DNA from: Aphanizomenon flos-aquae FACHB-1287
GTDB lineage: Bacteria; Cyanobacteriota; Cyanobacteriia; Cyanobacteriales; Nostocaceae
Reading direction: 5' to 3'
Assembly (NCBI RefSeq): GCF_014698755.1
Contig: NZ_JACJTO010000002.1
Span: forward strand, 62,001 to 126,000
Length of the DNA: 64,000 nt
The position numbers were made by a program, and so were the translations under genes. A model generated the notes under the pieces. It saw nothing but the letters and a program-made list of their open reading frames with translations. It had not been told where the DNA came from and did no database searches. Each line of letters opens with the position of its first letter. Positions within the stretch are counted from its first letter, which is position 1. Shown here in pieces: positions 14,644-23,208 of this stretch.

Positions 14644-17325
14644 GTGAATTATTCCGACTCCGCTAATGAAATTGACCCTGGGTCAATATTCCCCTTTGAA
14701 TTAGATCAATTCCAGAAAGAAGCGATCTCCTCCCTCAATGCTGACCGTTCAGTAGTCGTCTGCGCGCCCACAGGTTCAGGAAAGACCTTAATCGGGGAAT
14801 ATGCCATCTATCGCGCCTTATCTCGCGGGAAACGGGTATTTTACACCACTCCCCTCAAGGCGTTATCTAATCAAAAACTTCGAGACTTCCGCGAAAAATT
14901 TGGTTTTGACCAAGTTGGACTCCTGACCGGAGACGCTTCCATTCACAGGGATGCCCCAATTTTGGTTATGACTACAGAAATTTTCCGCAATATGCTCTAT
15001 GGCACACCCATAGGTCAAATTGGCATCTCTTTAACTGATGTTGAGGCTGTAGTGCTGGATGAGTGCCACTACATGAATGATCGTCAACGCGGTACAGTAT
15101 GGGAAGAATCAATTATTTACTGTCCTCGGTCTGTCCAACTTGTAGCCCTTTCCGCTACAGTTGCCAACAGTGACCAACTCACCAGTTGGTTAAATCATGT
15201 TCATGGACCAACAGACCTGATTTACTCGGATTTTCGTCCCGTTCCCCTCGAATTTAACTTTTGTAATCCCAAGGGCTTATTTCCCTTATTAAATGAAACT
15301 AATACCAAAATTAACCCCCGTTTAGTCAAAAAGGCTAAAAAAGGATATTGGGAAAAGGGTAAGGCTGGTAGACCAGAACCGCCTGGTATTATTTATACCC
15401 TTAACCAGCTTCAGGAACGGGATATGCTCCCCGCCATTTACTTTATCTTCAGTCGTCGGGGCTGTGATAAAGCCGTCGAAGAAGTTGGTGATTTATGGTT
15501 GGTTAATAATGATGAGTCTCAAATCCTGCGCCAACAGATTGATGATTTTTTACGACGCAATCCTGATGCAGGTAGGGTTGGACAAGTCGCACCACTATAT
15601 CGAGGTATAGCTGCTCATCATGCTGGCATTCTACCAGCTTGGAAAGGATTAGTCGAAGAACTTTTTCAACAGGGATTAATTAAAGTAGTATTTGCCACCG
15701 AAACCTTAGCGGCGGGAATTAATATGCCCGCACGAACTACAGTAATTTCTACTTTGTCTAAACGCACTGATAATGGACACCGCTTACTCAATGCTTCGGA
15801 ATTTCTGCAAATGGCTGGGCGTGCAGGTCGTAGAGGTATGGATCTACAAGGTTATGTAGTTACATTACAAACCCCTTTTGAAGGTGCTAAAGAGGCATCC
15901 TATTTAGCAACATCTAAAGCAGATCCCTTAGTTAGTCAGTTTACACCCAGTTATGGCATGGTTTTAAATCTGCTACAAACCCACACCATAGAAAAAGCCA
16001 GAGAACTAATAGAACGCAGTTTTGGACAATATATGTCTAATTTGCATCTACAACCAGATTTTGAAGAATTAGCGCAATTTAAAGCCGAATTATCGCAAAT
16101 TCAGTCACAACTGGCAGCAATTGATGAAAATGAATTAATGGTATATGAAAAATTGCGTCAACGACTGAAGGTAGAACGCCAAATTTTTAAAACCTTACAA
16201 GAACAAGCACAGGAAGATAGACAGGCACAATTAGCAATGATGCTAGATTTTGCCATATCTGGAACTATGTTAAGTCTCAACGACAGAAACGCTATGTCAT
16301 CCCTCCCAATCACAGTAGTGCTGGTTGACAAAGCTGTAGGTGTTGGCGAAACCTCTTACTTTGTCTGCTTAGGACAAAATAACCGTTGGTATGTAGCAAC
16401 ATCGGCGGATATACTAGATATGTATGCAGAAATGCAGCGAGTAGAAGTACCTGATGATATCATACCACCTTCAGAATTGAGCTTAAAACGAGGACAATCA
16501 ATTCGTGGTGATGAAAGTACAATTGCTATCGCTCAAAGCATACCCAACCCTGAAGAATTTAATCATCTACCGACGGAAGTAAAAGAACAACTCAGTCGCT
16601 TAACTGCGGTTCAAGAACAGTTAGAAAACCATCCCATCCAAAAATCAGGAAATATTGCCAAAATATTTAAAAATAGGGCGCGTTGTGTCGAATTAGAGGC
16701 AGAAATTGAACATTTAGAAGAACAAGTATCACTACAATCCCAAAGATATTGGGAAGAGTTTCTCTGTTTAATTGAAATTTTGCAGTCCTTTGAATGTTTG
16801 GATAATTTAGTTCCCACAAAATTAGGCGAAATTGCGGCGGCCATTCGCGGTGAAAATGAATTGTGGTTAGGTTTAGTTTTAGCTAGTGGGGAATTAGATA
16901 ATATTGGTCCCCATAACTTAGCCGCAGTTATAGCCGCTTTAGTGACTGAAAGCCCTCGTCCAGATACTAAAGTTGATTTTAATCTATCCCCAGAAGCAGA
17001 TGCTGCTTGGTTAACAGTACAACCTATTCGCCGTTCTGTATTAAAGGTGCAGTATCGTCATGGAGTAGCTTTACCGGTGGGTTTGGAAACTCGTTTTATC
17101 GGCTTGATTTCTTTAGTGGAACAATGGGCGTTAGGGGTAGAATGGAAGGCATTATGTGAGAAAACCACTTTAGATGAAGGGGACGTGGTGCGAATTTTAC
17201 GCAGAACTTTGGATTTATTATCCCAGATTCCTCATGTTCCTAATTTACCAGAGATGTTGCGGCGCAATGCTCAACGGGCTATGCAGTTAATTGATAGATT
17301 CCCTGTGAATGAAGTAATGGAATAA
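14644..17325 (+). CDS. Ski2/Mtr4-like DEAD/DEAH-box RNA helicase
   Basis: An 893-residue ATPase of helicase superfamily 2. It has the Q-like PFELDQFQKEAI, Walker A APTGSGKT at 41-48, TTPLKALSNQK, DECH at 139-142, SAT (ALSATVANS), and the C-terminal HHAGILPAWK, FATETLAAGINMPA and QMAGRAGRRG motifs. The last third matches the DSHCT domain. The family processes or remodels RNA; a similar gene is in all cyanobacteria. Start is GTG at 14644, as a stop lies immediately upstream in frame. The protein is soluble. Confidence 0.93.
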   Translation: MNYSDSANEIDPGSIFPFELDQFQKEAISSLNADRSVVVCAPTGSGKTLIGEYAIYRALSRGKRVFYTTPLKALSNQKLRDFREKFGFDQVGLLTGDASIHRDAPILVMTTEIFRNMLYGTPIGQIGISLTDVEAVVLDECHYMNDRQRGTVWEESIIYCPRSVQLVALSATVANSDQLTSWLNHVHGPTDLIYSDFRPVPLEFNFCNPKGLFPLLNETNTKINPRLVKKAKKGYWEKGKAGRPEPPGIIYTLNQLQERDMLPAIYFIFSRRGCDKAVEEVGDLWLVNNDESQILRQQIDDFLRRNPDAGRVGQVAPLYRGIAAHHAGILPAWKGLVEELFQQGLIKVVFATETLAAGINMPARTTVISTLSKRTDNGHRLLNASEFLQMAGRAGRRGMDLQGYVVTLQTPFEGAKEASYLATSKADPLVSQFTPSYGMVLNLLQTHTIEKARELIERSFGQYMSNLHLQPDFEELAQFKAELSQIQSQLAAIDENELMVYEKLRQRLKVERQIFKTLQEQAQEDRQAQLAMMLDFAISGTMLSLNDRNAMSSLPITVVLVDKAVGVGETSYFVCLGQNNRWYVATSADILDMYAEMQRVEVPDDIIPPSELSLKRGQSIRGDESTIAIAQSIPNPEEFNHLPTEVKEQLSRLTAVQEQLENHPIQKSGNIAKIFKNRARCVELEAEIEHLEEQVSLQSQRYWEEFLCLIEILQSFECLDNLVPTKLGEIAAAIRGENELWLGLVLASGELDNIGPHNLAAVIAALVTESPRPDTKVDFNLSPEADAAWLTVQPIRRSVLKVQYRHGVALPVGLETRFIGLISLVEQWALGVEWKALCEKTTLDEGDVVRILRRTLDLLSQIPHVPNLPEMLRRNAQRAMQLIDRFPVNEVME

Positions 17326-17436
17326 TTAGGGAATAGGTAAGAGGTAAAGAACAAGAGGCAAGAGGGAGAAAAAAAGAAAAATATTCTTAATTCCTAATTC
17401 CTAATTCTTAATTCTGACTGCTTGACTCTGTGATTT

Positions 17437-18933
17437 TTATCTGACAGAAAATGCCTCACTAAAACGTCGAGTAATCGGTTCAATAATGAATGTTAAAACC
17501 GATTTCTTGCGCGTGACTATTTCAGCATTAGCAGCCATACCTGGATTAAATTCCACTTGTTGTCCTCGCACATTTAAGGAATGTTTACTTAATTTAATTC
17601 TGGTAGGAAAAACTAGGCCTAATTCTTTATCAATAATGGCATTAGGACTAATTTGTAATACTTCACCTTCAACTACACCAAATTCTTGAAAGGGAAAAGT
17701 GGCGATTTTGACTTTTGCTTTCATTCCCTGATTAATAAAACCAATATCACGGTTTAGAACTTTTACTTCTAGAAGCATTTCTTCTCCTTCTGGTAAAATT
17801 GATAGTAGTTCTTCTCCTGATTGTACTGGACCTTTAGTAGCTTTAATTTTGTAAATTATTCCAGCAACGGGGGCTTTAATGGTTTCTCTATCTTTTTGTT
17901 GTTTGGCTTGTTCTAATTGACCAGCAACAGTAGTTAATTCTTCTTTACGTTTGTTGATTTGGGTGAGAATTTCACTTTGACGTTCTGAGGTTAACCGAAT
18001 GTTTTGACTTAGGGCTGTTTGATAAGCCTGTTCTGCTTGATTTATTTCTTGCAATTGAGCAGCAATGTCTTTTTCTAAAGAGGTAATTTTATCTTTTGCT
18101 TCTGTTAAATTGTTTTGATTTTTGGTGACTTCATCGGCATTTCTAATAATATCTGCATTGGCACGATTTAATCTTTCTTTAGCATCTAAATAATCAACTC
18201 TGGTTAAAGCACCTGGTTCAAATAATATCCGCAGATTTTCTTCTCTTTGTTGGGCAATAGATAGATTATTATCTAACATAGAACGCAGACTTTTGACATT
18301 TTCTAAGTTTTTTTGCACATTGGTAAAACTGATTTTTGCATTGGCTAAATTTTCTTGTAAGCGACTCAAACGAACTTTGGATTGGTTGACAATAAACTGT
18401 TGACGTTTAGCTTCTGCTGCTGCTGCTGCTTGTTTAGCTTTATAGTCTAATAAACGAGAGTTTAAAAGTTCATTTTGTAAAATTGTTCCCGTAGTTTTAC
18501 CACCAGAACGTTCAGCTTGTAATCGCTGTAAATCATCTTCAATTAATTTACTAGATTTAGCTAGACGGTTAATATCTATTTGTTGAAAATTGGGATCTCT
18601 TTGAATGAGAATTTGATCTTTTGTCACTTGATCACCTTCTTTTACTTTGACTGCTAAAATAGCACCATTACTCAAAGCTGTCACTGGTCTAACTTGGGTA
18701 GAAGCAATTAATTCTCCTGTAGCTGTAGCAACTTCATCAATTTCTGAAAAATGTGCCCAGGAAATTGTTCCCAATATAATAAAACTAATTGTTCCCGCTA
18801 ACAATCTTGTATAAAGTGCTGGTAATTCCTGTACAGCTTTGCCCAATTCATAGGATAATTGTTCTTCTGGTTTCGCAAATCTTGCTTTTGTTTGACGCGC
18901 TTGTACTGCATTTGCAGCTAGGGAAAATTTCAT
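17437..18933 (-). CDS. HlyD-family membrane fusion protein (periplasmic adaptor)
   Basis: The 498-residue protein has one N-terminal transmembrane helix (about residues 43-63), then biotinyl-lipoyl-like halves (GAILAVKVKEGDQV and a mirror near APVAGIIYKIKA) separated by a long coiled coil (about residues 105-340, with many Q, E, A and N heptads). It ends with the HlyD beta-barrel part. It links an inner-membrane exporter to an outer-membrane channel. No ABC transporter or TolC gene lies next to it in this window, so its partner is unknown. ATG start. Confidence 0.9.
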   Translation of the reverse strand: MKFSLAANAVQARQTKARFAKPEEQLSYELGKAVQELPALYTRLLAGTISFIILGTISWAHFSEIDEVATATGELIASTQVRPVTALSNGAILAVKVKEGDQVTKDQILIQRDPNFQQIDINRLAKSSKLIEDDLQRLQAERSGGKTTGTILQNELLNSRLLDYKAKQAAAAAEAKRQQFIVNQSKVRLSRLQENLANAKISFTNVQKNLENVKSLRSMLDNNLSIAQQREENLRILFEPGALTRVDYLDAKERLNRANADIIRNADEVTKNQNNLTEAKDKITSLEKDIAAQLQEINQAEQAYQTALSQNIRLTSERQSEILTQINKRKEELTTVAGQLEQAKQQKDRETIKAPVAGIIYKIKATKGPVQSGEELLSILPEGEEMLLEVKVLNRDIGFINQGMKAKVKIATFPFQEFGVVEGEVLQISPNAIIDKELGLVFPTRIKLSKHSLNVRGQQVEFNPGMAANAEIVTRKKSVLTFIIEPITRRFSEAFSVR

Positions 18934-19300
18934 AATTTGTCAGTTTTGTTAGTTGTTTTTTTTATTGAGTGATCTGAATTTAATGTCAGTTTTATAAAAC
19001 TAACTTCTCCAGAGGAAACCGCTTAACTTGGTAATTTTGTACAGCTACATTAGGAATTTTTTTGAGCAACAACTAAATATTTAATGGTAATCTATGCTAA
19101 TCTAAAATATTGTTATGTAAGTCACTACTTTTAATATATCCACCTTTGAGAAGTCGGGAATTTATGTCCATCGTCTTGGTGATTTTGATGATATAATCCG
19201 GTTTATCCGTATTTATTTCTACAATTAGAAGCAAATTTCTCTACAATATACGTTAACAGGCTGGTGGCTTACTGGCCAAAAAAAGCAAGGAATTAACTGT
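18934..19300. other. Intergenic region
   Basis: About 370 AT-rich bases between the divergent HlyD gene and the hydrolase gene. I see no ORF with coding character, no palindromic repeat and no RNA gene. It should hold promoters for both neighbours. Confidence 0.5.
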
Positions 19301-20191
19301 ATGATTGATCACAGTAAAGCTATCGCCTCTCGTCAAGAGGGCAAATTTTCCGGTGTTGGTGGACTTGATTTATACTACCAAAGCTGGCATCCTGGAGGTG
19401 AGGTGAAGGGAATCTTAGCCATAGTACATGGACTCGGAGGACACAGCGGACTTTACAGTACAATAGTTGAATATTTGTTACCAAAAGAATATGCTATCTA
19501 TGGTTTTGATTTACGTGGTCATGGACGTTCATCTGGTCAAAGAGGTTATATTAATAACTGGGCAGAATTTCGTGATGACTTACAAACTTTTCTCAATTTA
19601 ATTCAACAACAACAACCAGGATATCCCATTTTTCTGTTAGGACATAGCATGGGAGGAGTAATTGCTTTAGATTATACTCTCCGTTATGGACTAGATAAAT
19701 CTACGTTGTTAGGTGTGATTGCTTTTGCTCCCAGTATTGGGAAAGTGGGAGTACCACTGAGTCGCTTAATTTTAGGTAAGTTACTCTCCCATATCTGTCC
19801 GCATTTTTCCCTAAATATCGGTTTGGATTTCAGCGCGGGTTCACGAGATCAAAAAATTTTAGATTCCTATACTCAAGATAAATTCCGTCATACTCTCGCT
19901 ACTGCTAGGCTATCTACGGAGTTTTTTGCCACAGTGGATTGGATTCATACTCATGCTAAAAAATGGCAAGTACCACTGTTAATTTTACATGGAGGTGCAG
20001 ATAGAATCGCTTTACCAGCAGGAAGTGAAATTTTTTACCAAAATGTTGTCTATCCAGATAAGTTAAGAATTGAATATCCTGGTGGGTATCATGATTTACA
20101 CTATGATATCAATTATCTACGGGTAATTACTGATTTAGCTAATTGGATGGATCAACATTTACCAACTTCGGTAAGTAGATCAACACAATAG
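19301..20191 (+). CDS. Alpha/beta hydrolase, monoacylglycerol lipase-like
   Basis: The 296-residue protein has the alpha/beta hydrolase signatures: VHGLGGHSG (oxyanion region, residues 42-50), DLRGHGRSSG, the nucleophile elbow GHSMGG with Ser116, LHGGADRI (acid) and YHDLHYD (His). The pattern fits the PldB/monoacylglycerol lipase group, which hydrolyses mono- or lysoglycerolipids. No signal peptide. ATG start. The last six codons lie in a repeat (20172-20246), so the end SVSRSTQ is probably acquired. Confidence 0.9.
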   Translation: MIDHSKAIASRQEGKFSGVGGLDLYYQSWHPGGEVKGILAIVHGLGGHSGLYSTIVEYLLPKEYAIYGFDLRGHGRSSGQRGYINNWAEFRDDLQTFLNLIQQQQPGYPIFLLGHSMGGVIALDYTLRYGLDKSTLLGVIAFAPSIGKVGVPLSRLILGKLLSHICPHFSLNIGLDFSAGSRDQKILDSYTQDKFRHTLATARLSTEFFATVDWIHTHAKKWQVPLLILHGGADRIALPAGSEIFYQNVVYPDKLRIEYPGGYHDLHYDINYLRVITDLANWMDQHLPTSVSRSTQ

Positions 20192-20246
20192 AACTAAACT
20201 GTGTAAAAAAACGTAAAATCGCTGAAAACTTCTTTACTCTTGCCTT
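20172..20246. repeat. Dispersed repeat, copy at hydrolase 3' end
   Basis: About 75 bases, starting with taagtaga and containing CTTTACTCTT near the end, align along their length with 32450-32526 at roughly 80% identity by eye. This copy overlaps the last codons of the hydrolase gene. It carries no ORF. Confidence 0.55.
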
Positions 20247-20253
20247 TTCCCCC

Positions 20254-20616
20254 TTAATTAATCCGAAATAGATAAAAACCAATCAGCACAAGAATAAAAA
20301 TCATGGTTGTAGAATAGACAATTACATCTTTTACTAAAAAAGAAATCCAATCTTTTCTTAATTCTTGTTTAAATTTGAGTTCTCGTAATTTACGCTCAAG
20401 TTCTATATCTTCCTGATCTGGTAATCTACTGTAGGGGATAATTTGTATATCCTCAATAGCTTCTGCGGAACTATTGGCACTTTCCCAGTTATCTAATGTA
20501 GAATTAGATTCATTCAAAACGATTGGCAAATTCTCCTGATTACCATTTTTAATCTCTTTTTTAAGCACCTTTTTTGTAATTTTGACGATTAGATCTTCTA
20601 AGTTTTTATCCGCCAT
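20254..20616 (-). CDS. Hypothetical protein with C-terminal membrane anchor
   Basis: I do not recognise a family. From the ATG at 20616 the protein has about 120 residues: a basic N-terminal helix (ADKNLEDLIVKITKKVLKK), an acidic linker, a charged coiled-coil-like stretch (DIELERKLRELKFKQELRK) and a C-terminal transmembrane helix (about residues 97-117). A TTG at 20655 would add 13 residues. It could be a tail-anchored membrane protein. Confidence 0.5.
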   Translation of the reverse strand: MADKNLEDLIVKITKKVLKKEIKNGNQENLPIVLNESNSTLDNWESANSSAEAIEDIQIIPYSRLPDQEDIELERKLRELKFKQELRKDWISFLVKDVIVYSTTMIFILVLIGFYLFRIN

Positions 20617-20750
20617 ATTTGCTAAAATTATATCTTTTGAAGAGGGGAATAACAATATTAACTAAAAGTATAAAAATCCGGTTTAATTTTTGAAAAAATT
20701 ACCAGATACGTAGAGTTTTTTAACTATAGCGTCACGCACCATAATTAGGG

Positions 20751-20830
20751 TTTTCGGTGTTATAAAGTACATATTTAGCGGGCAAGATGCCCGCACCACA
20801 GGAGGTTCATGATTTAACTTTATACCTCAT
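20751..20830 (+). repeat. Dispersed palindromic repeat, copy B
   Basis: Contains the palindrome GCGGGCAAGATGCCCGC at 20778-20794, preceded by a GTTATAAAGTACATATT segment like that of copies near 4690 and 23112. The GCCCGC stem would fold into a 6-bp hairpin. Confidence 0.65.
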
Positions 20831-20930
20831 AAGAGCGGAAACCGCTGTATTACCTGCGTGGACTAGTCATACTCACCCTACAATACCCTGTTTTTTCTTG
20901 CCCCTGACTACTGATTTCTAATTTGCCAAA

Positions 20931-21167
20931 TTACAATTCACCGATAATTTCTGGCTGATTTAACTCATCAGACATTTCGATAATTGCCCTTAGTACAGGC
21001 TTCATGATTGAATCTTCGTTATTTTCAAAATCTTCATAACGTCGCCGTTTAGCACGATTTGCGACCTGAACAGTAATGCGATAGCGATTTGATGCAGCAC
21101 TAATTAATTCTTCCGCACGGTGCATGATTTGAGATTGAGTTGTCTCGAATTTGGAACGCTTAAGCAT
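20931..21167 (-). CDS. rpoZ: RNA polymerase omega subunit
   Basis: The 78-residue protein starts [43 protein letters not shown]..., shortened here to its key pieces [25 protein letters not shown] and PVLRAI, which are the omega family's core. Omega helps assemble the beta-prime subunit. ATG start, tightly preceded on the same strand by a small gene ending 20 bases away, so both may share a transcript. Confidence 0.92.
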   Translation of the reverse strand: MLKRSKFETTQSQIMHRAEELISAASNRYRITVQVANRAKRRRYEDFENNEDSIMKPVLRAIIEMSDELNQPEIIGEL

Positions 21168-21187
21168 AATTGATAACTATGGAGATT

Positions 21188-21523
21188 CTATTCTAGTTTA
21201 CTCGGATTTTTCAAATTTAGATATGGGAATCGGAATGATCCTTGGGAAATTTGTCTAACTAAAATAATGAGACTGAGAATTTGTCGTAATTGTTGGATTT
21301 GCTGTTGAAGTATTCTATTTTCTAGACGGAGATCCTGAATTTTTTCTTTACTTAGATAAATATTATCTGGTGCTGTATGTAAAGCTTCATAACTAGCCCG
21401 TTCAAATTGATTAAATGTATCTGTTATCAACACTAGGGAATTTTTTACTTTTCGTAATTTTTGAGCCAAGTAAAGAAGTATGCAGGAAATAAGAAGATTA
21501 ATCAGAACAACAATAGTTACCAT
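21188..21523 (-). CDS. Hypothetical protein with N-terminal membrane helix
   Basis: A 111-residue protein with one N-terminal transmembrane helix (about residues 3-22, IVVLINLLISCILLYLAQKL) followed by a coiled coil with ILQQQIQQLRQIL. The stop is about 20 bases upstream of the rpoZ start on the same strand. Similar short proteins stand upstream of rpoZ in other cyanobacteria, but I know no function. ATG start; divergent from the HAD gene. Confidence 0.65.
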   Translation of the reverse strand: MVTIVVLINLLISCILLYLAQKLRKVKNSLVLITDTFNQFERASYEALHTAPDNIYLSKEKIQDLRLENRILQQQIQQLRQILSLIILVRQISQGSFRFPYLNLKNPSKLE

Positions 21524-21607
21524 TGTTTATTTTTAGGTATAATACTAATTAAAAAGTCAAATAAGATTACTATAAATTTTGTTAACCCTCCTTTTCTAGT
21601 TCCTGCC

Positions 21608-22396
21608 ATGACCGAAAACACAAAAGCAATAGTTGTATTTGATATAGATGGGGTTATCCGTGATGTTAGCGGCTCCTATCGTCGCGCTATATCTGATACG
21701 GTGGAGTATTTTACCGTCTCAGCCTATCGTCCCACCCCTGTAGACATTGATAACCTCAAATCAGAAGGAATTTGGAATAATGATTGGGAAGCCTCCCAAG
21801 AATTAATTTACCGTCATTTTATGAGTCAAGGACAGCAACGGGAACAAGTACAATTAGATTATCAAAAAATTGTTACTTATTTTCAAAGCCGTTATCGTGG
21901 TACAGATTCTGAAAATTGGAACGGATACATTTGTCATGAACCTTTATTAGCACAGCCTGGTTATTTTCAAGAACTCACAAAATCTGGTATTGCTTGGGGT
22001 TTTTTTAGTGGTGCTACGCGGTTGAGTGCTAACTATGTTTTAGAAAAACGTTTGGGGTTACAGTCTCCTGTTTTAATTGCTATGGAAGATGCACCTAGTA
22101 AACCAGATCCTACCGGACTTTTTGCTACTATTAATATATTAGAAAATGGTAGTGATCAAAAACAAACTGTTGTATATGTAGGTGATACAGTAGCAGATAT
22201 GTATACTGTGAACAAAGCAAAAGTTATAGATAATTCTCGAACTTGGTTAGGTGTGGGAGTTTTACCTCCTCACGTTCAGGAAACAACAGAACGACGTGAA
22301 GCTTATGCACAGACACTGATGAAAGCTGGAGCCAAAATAGTGTTTAATAATGTGCAGGAATTAACTATTAAGACGATTTATACATTATCATTGTAA
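21608..22396 (+). CDS. HAD-family hydrolase (subfamily IA, TIGR01548-like)
   Basis: From ATG at 21608 the protein has 262 residues and begins with motif I FDIDGVIRDV, the nucleophile Asp region. Later come FSGATR (motif II), EDAPSKPDP (motif III Lys) and VGDTVADM (motif IV). The DGVIRDVSGSYRRAI N-terminus matches a cyanobacterial group annotated as HAD-IA, histidinol-phosphatase-like. Substrate unknown. The frame extends upstream over the divergent neighbour, but the conserved start is clear. Confidence 0.88.
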   Translation: MTENTKAIVVFDIDGVIRDVSGSYRRAISDTVEYFTVSAYRPTPVDIDNLKSEGIWNNDWEASQELIYRHFMSQGQQREQVQLDYQKIVTYFQSRYRGTDSENWNGYICHEPLLAQPGYFQELTKSGIAWGFFSGATRLSANYVLEKRLGLQSPVLIAMEDAPSKPDPTGLFATINILENGSDQKQTVVYVGDTVADMYTVNKAKVIDNSRTWLGVGVLPPHVQETTERREAYAQTLMKAGAKIVFNNVQELTIKTIYTLSL

Positions 22397-22580
22397 GGGT
22401 GAAAAAGCGGCAAATAAGTTTTTCTGAAAACTAGCATTATTGAGGGTAAATTATTTAAAGTGCAGTGGTGCAAAGCTTATGCACTTGGAACAGCTTAAGA
22501 TATTGATCTAGATTTTTCGGAACTGTTTTATTGTAATATTATTGCGTCGGACTTTTACTTAAGTCAGTATCAAGGCAATT

Positions 22581-23054
22581 ATGATTAGATCTTGGATGAT
22601 AATTGGCATTATAACATTCTTAGTCGGGTTTGCTGGTAACTGGATTACACCTAACCATAGTCAATGGTTTCGACAATTACAAAGACCTAAATGGTTAACC
22701 TTTGAATCAATAATCCCACTGATTTGGACTGTAATATTTATTTGTGGTGCTTGGTCAGCTTATATTATTTGGGAACATAAACCAAATACTGATGTAACCC
22801 GCTTAATGATGGGTTTATACCTACTACTAGAGATATTTACTATAGCTTACACCCCTGTAATGTTAAGTCTTCGCAGTCTCATTGCCGGTACAATTATCGG
22901 TGGTACAGGATTACTAATTTGTCTGTTAATTACACTAGCAGTATTACCAGTATCTATTTGGGCAGCATTACTATTATTACCCTATTTACTGTGGAGTCCC
23001 ATAGGAACATACACGACATGGCAAATGAGTCGAATTAATCCTCAGGACGCTTAA
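22581..23054 (+). CDS. TspO/MBR family protein
   Basis: The 157-residue protein has five predicted transmembrane segments and the TspO signature W...L..P.W.......IW (FRQLQRPKWLTF, IPLIWTVIF, AWSAYIIWE). TspO proteins bind tetrapyrroles and cholesterol-like ligands. This version ends with a short, polar tail. Single gene with an ATG start. It follows the HAD gene on the same strand, about 180 bases downstream. Confidence 0.85.
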   Translation: MIRSWMIIGIITFLVGFAGNWITPNHSQWFRQLQRPKWLTFESIIPLIWTVIFICGAWSAYIIWEHKPNTDVTRLMMGLYLLLEIFTIAYTPVMLSLRSLIAGTIIGGTGLLICLLITLAVLPVSIWAALLLLPYLLWSPIGTYTTWQMSRINPQDA

Positions 23055-23109
23055 AGAGGGAAATTGGAAAGTCTTAATCATCTTTAGACAACAATATATT
23101 ACAGTATTA

Positions 23110-23185
23110 CTCGGTATTCTGAAGTACAGATATTAATGATAAAACTGTTGTGGTGCGGGCAAGATGCCCGCATAATTTATACCTC
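23110..23185 (+). repeat. Dispersed palindromic repeat, copy C
   Basis: 23112-23145 is the inverted near-perfect copy of 4685-4718, and GCGGGCAAGATGCCCGC lies at 23155-23171. It lies in the TspO-ComEC gap and could act in termination for the convergent genes. Confidence 0.7.
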
Positions 23186-23208
23186 TCCCAATCTAAAAGT
23201 CCTGTATA

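Noticed and set aside
17486-17689. Open frame on the plus strand inside the HlyD gene
   Set aside because: Shadow of the coiled-coil and barrel coding of the adaptor gene.
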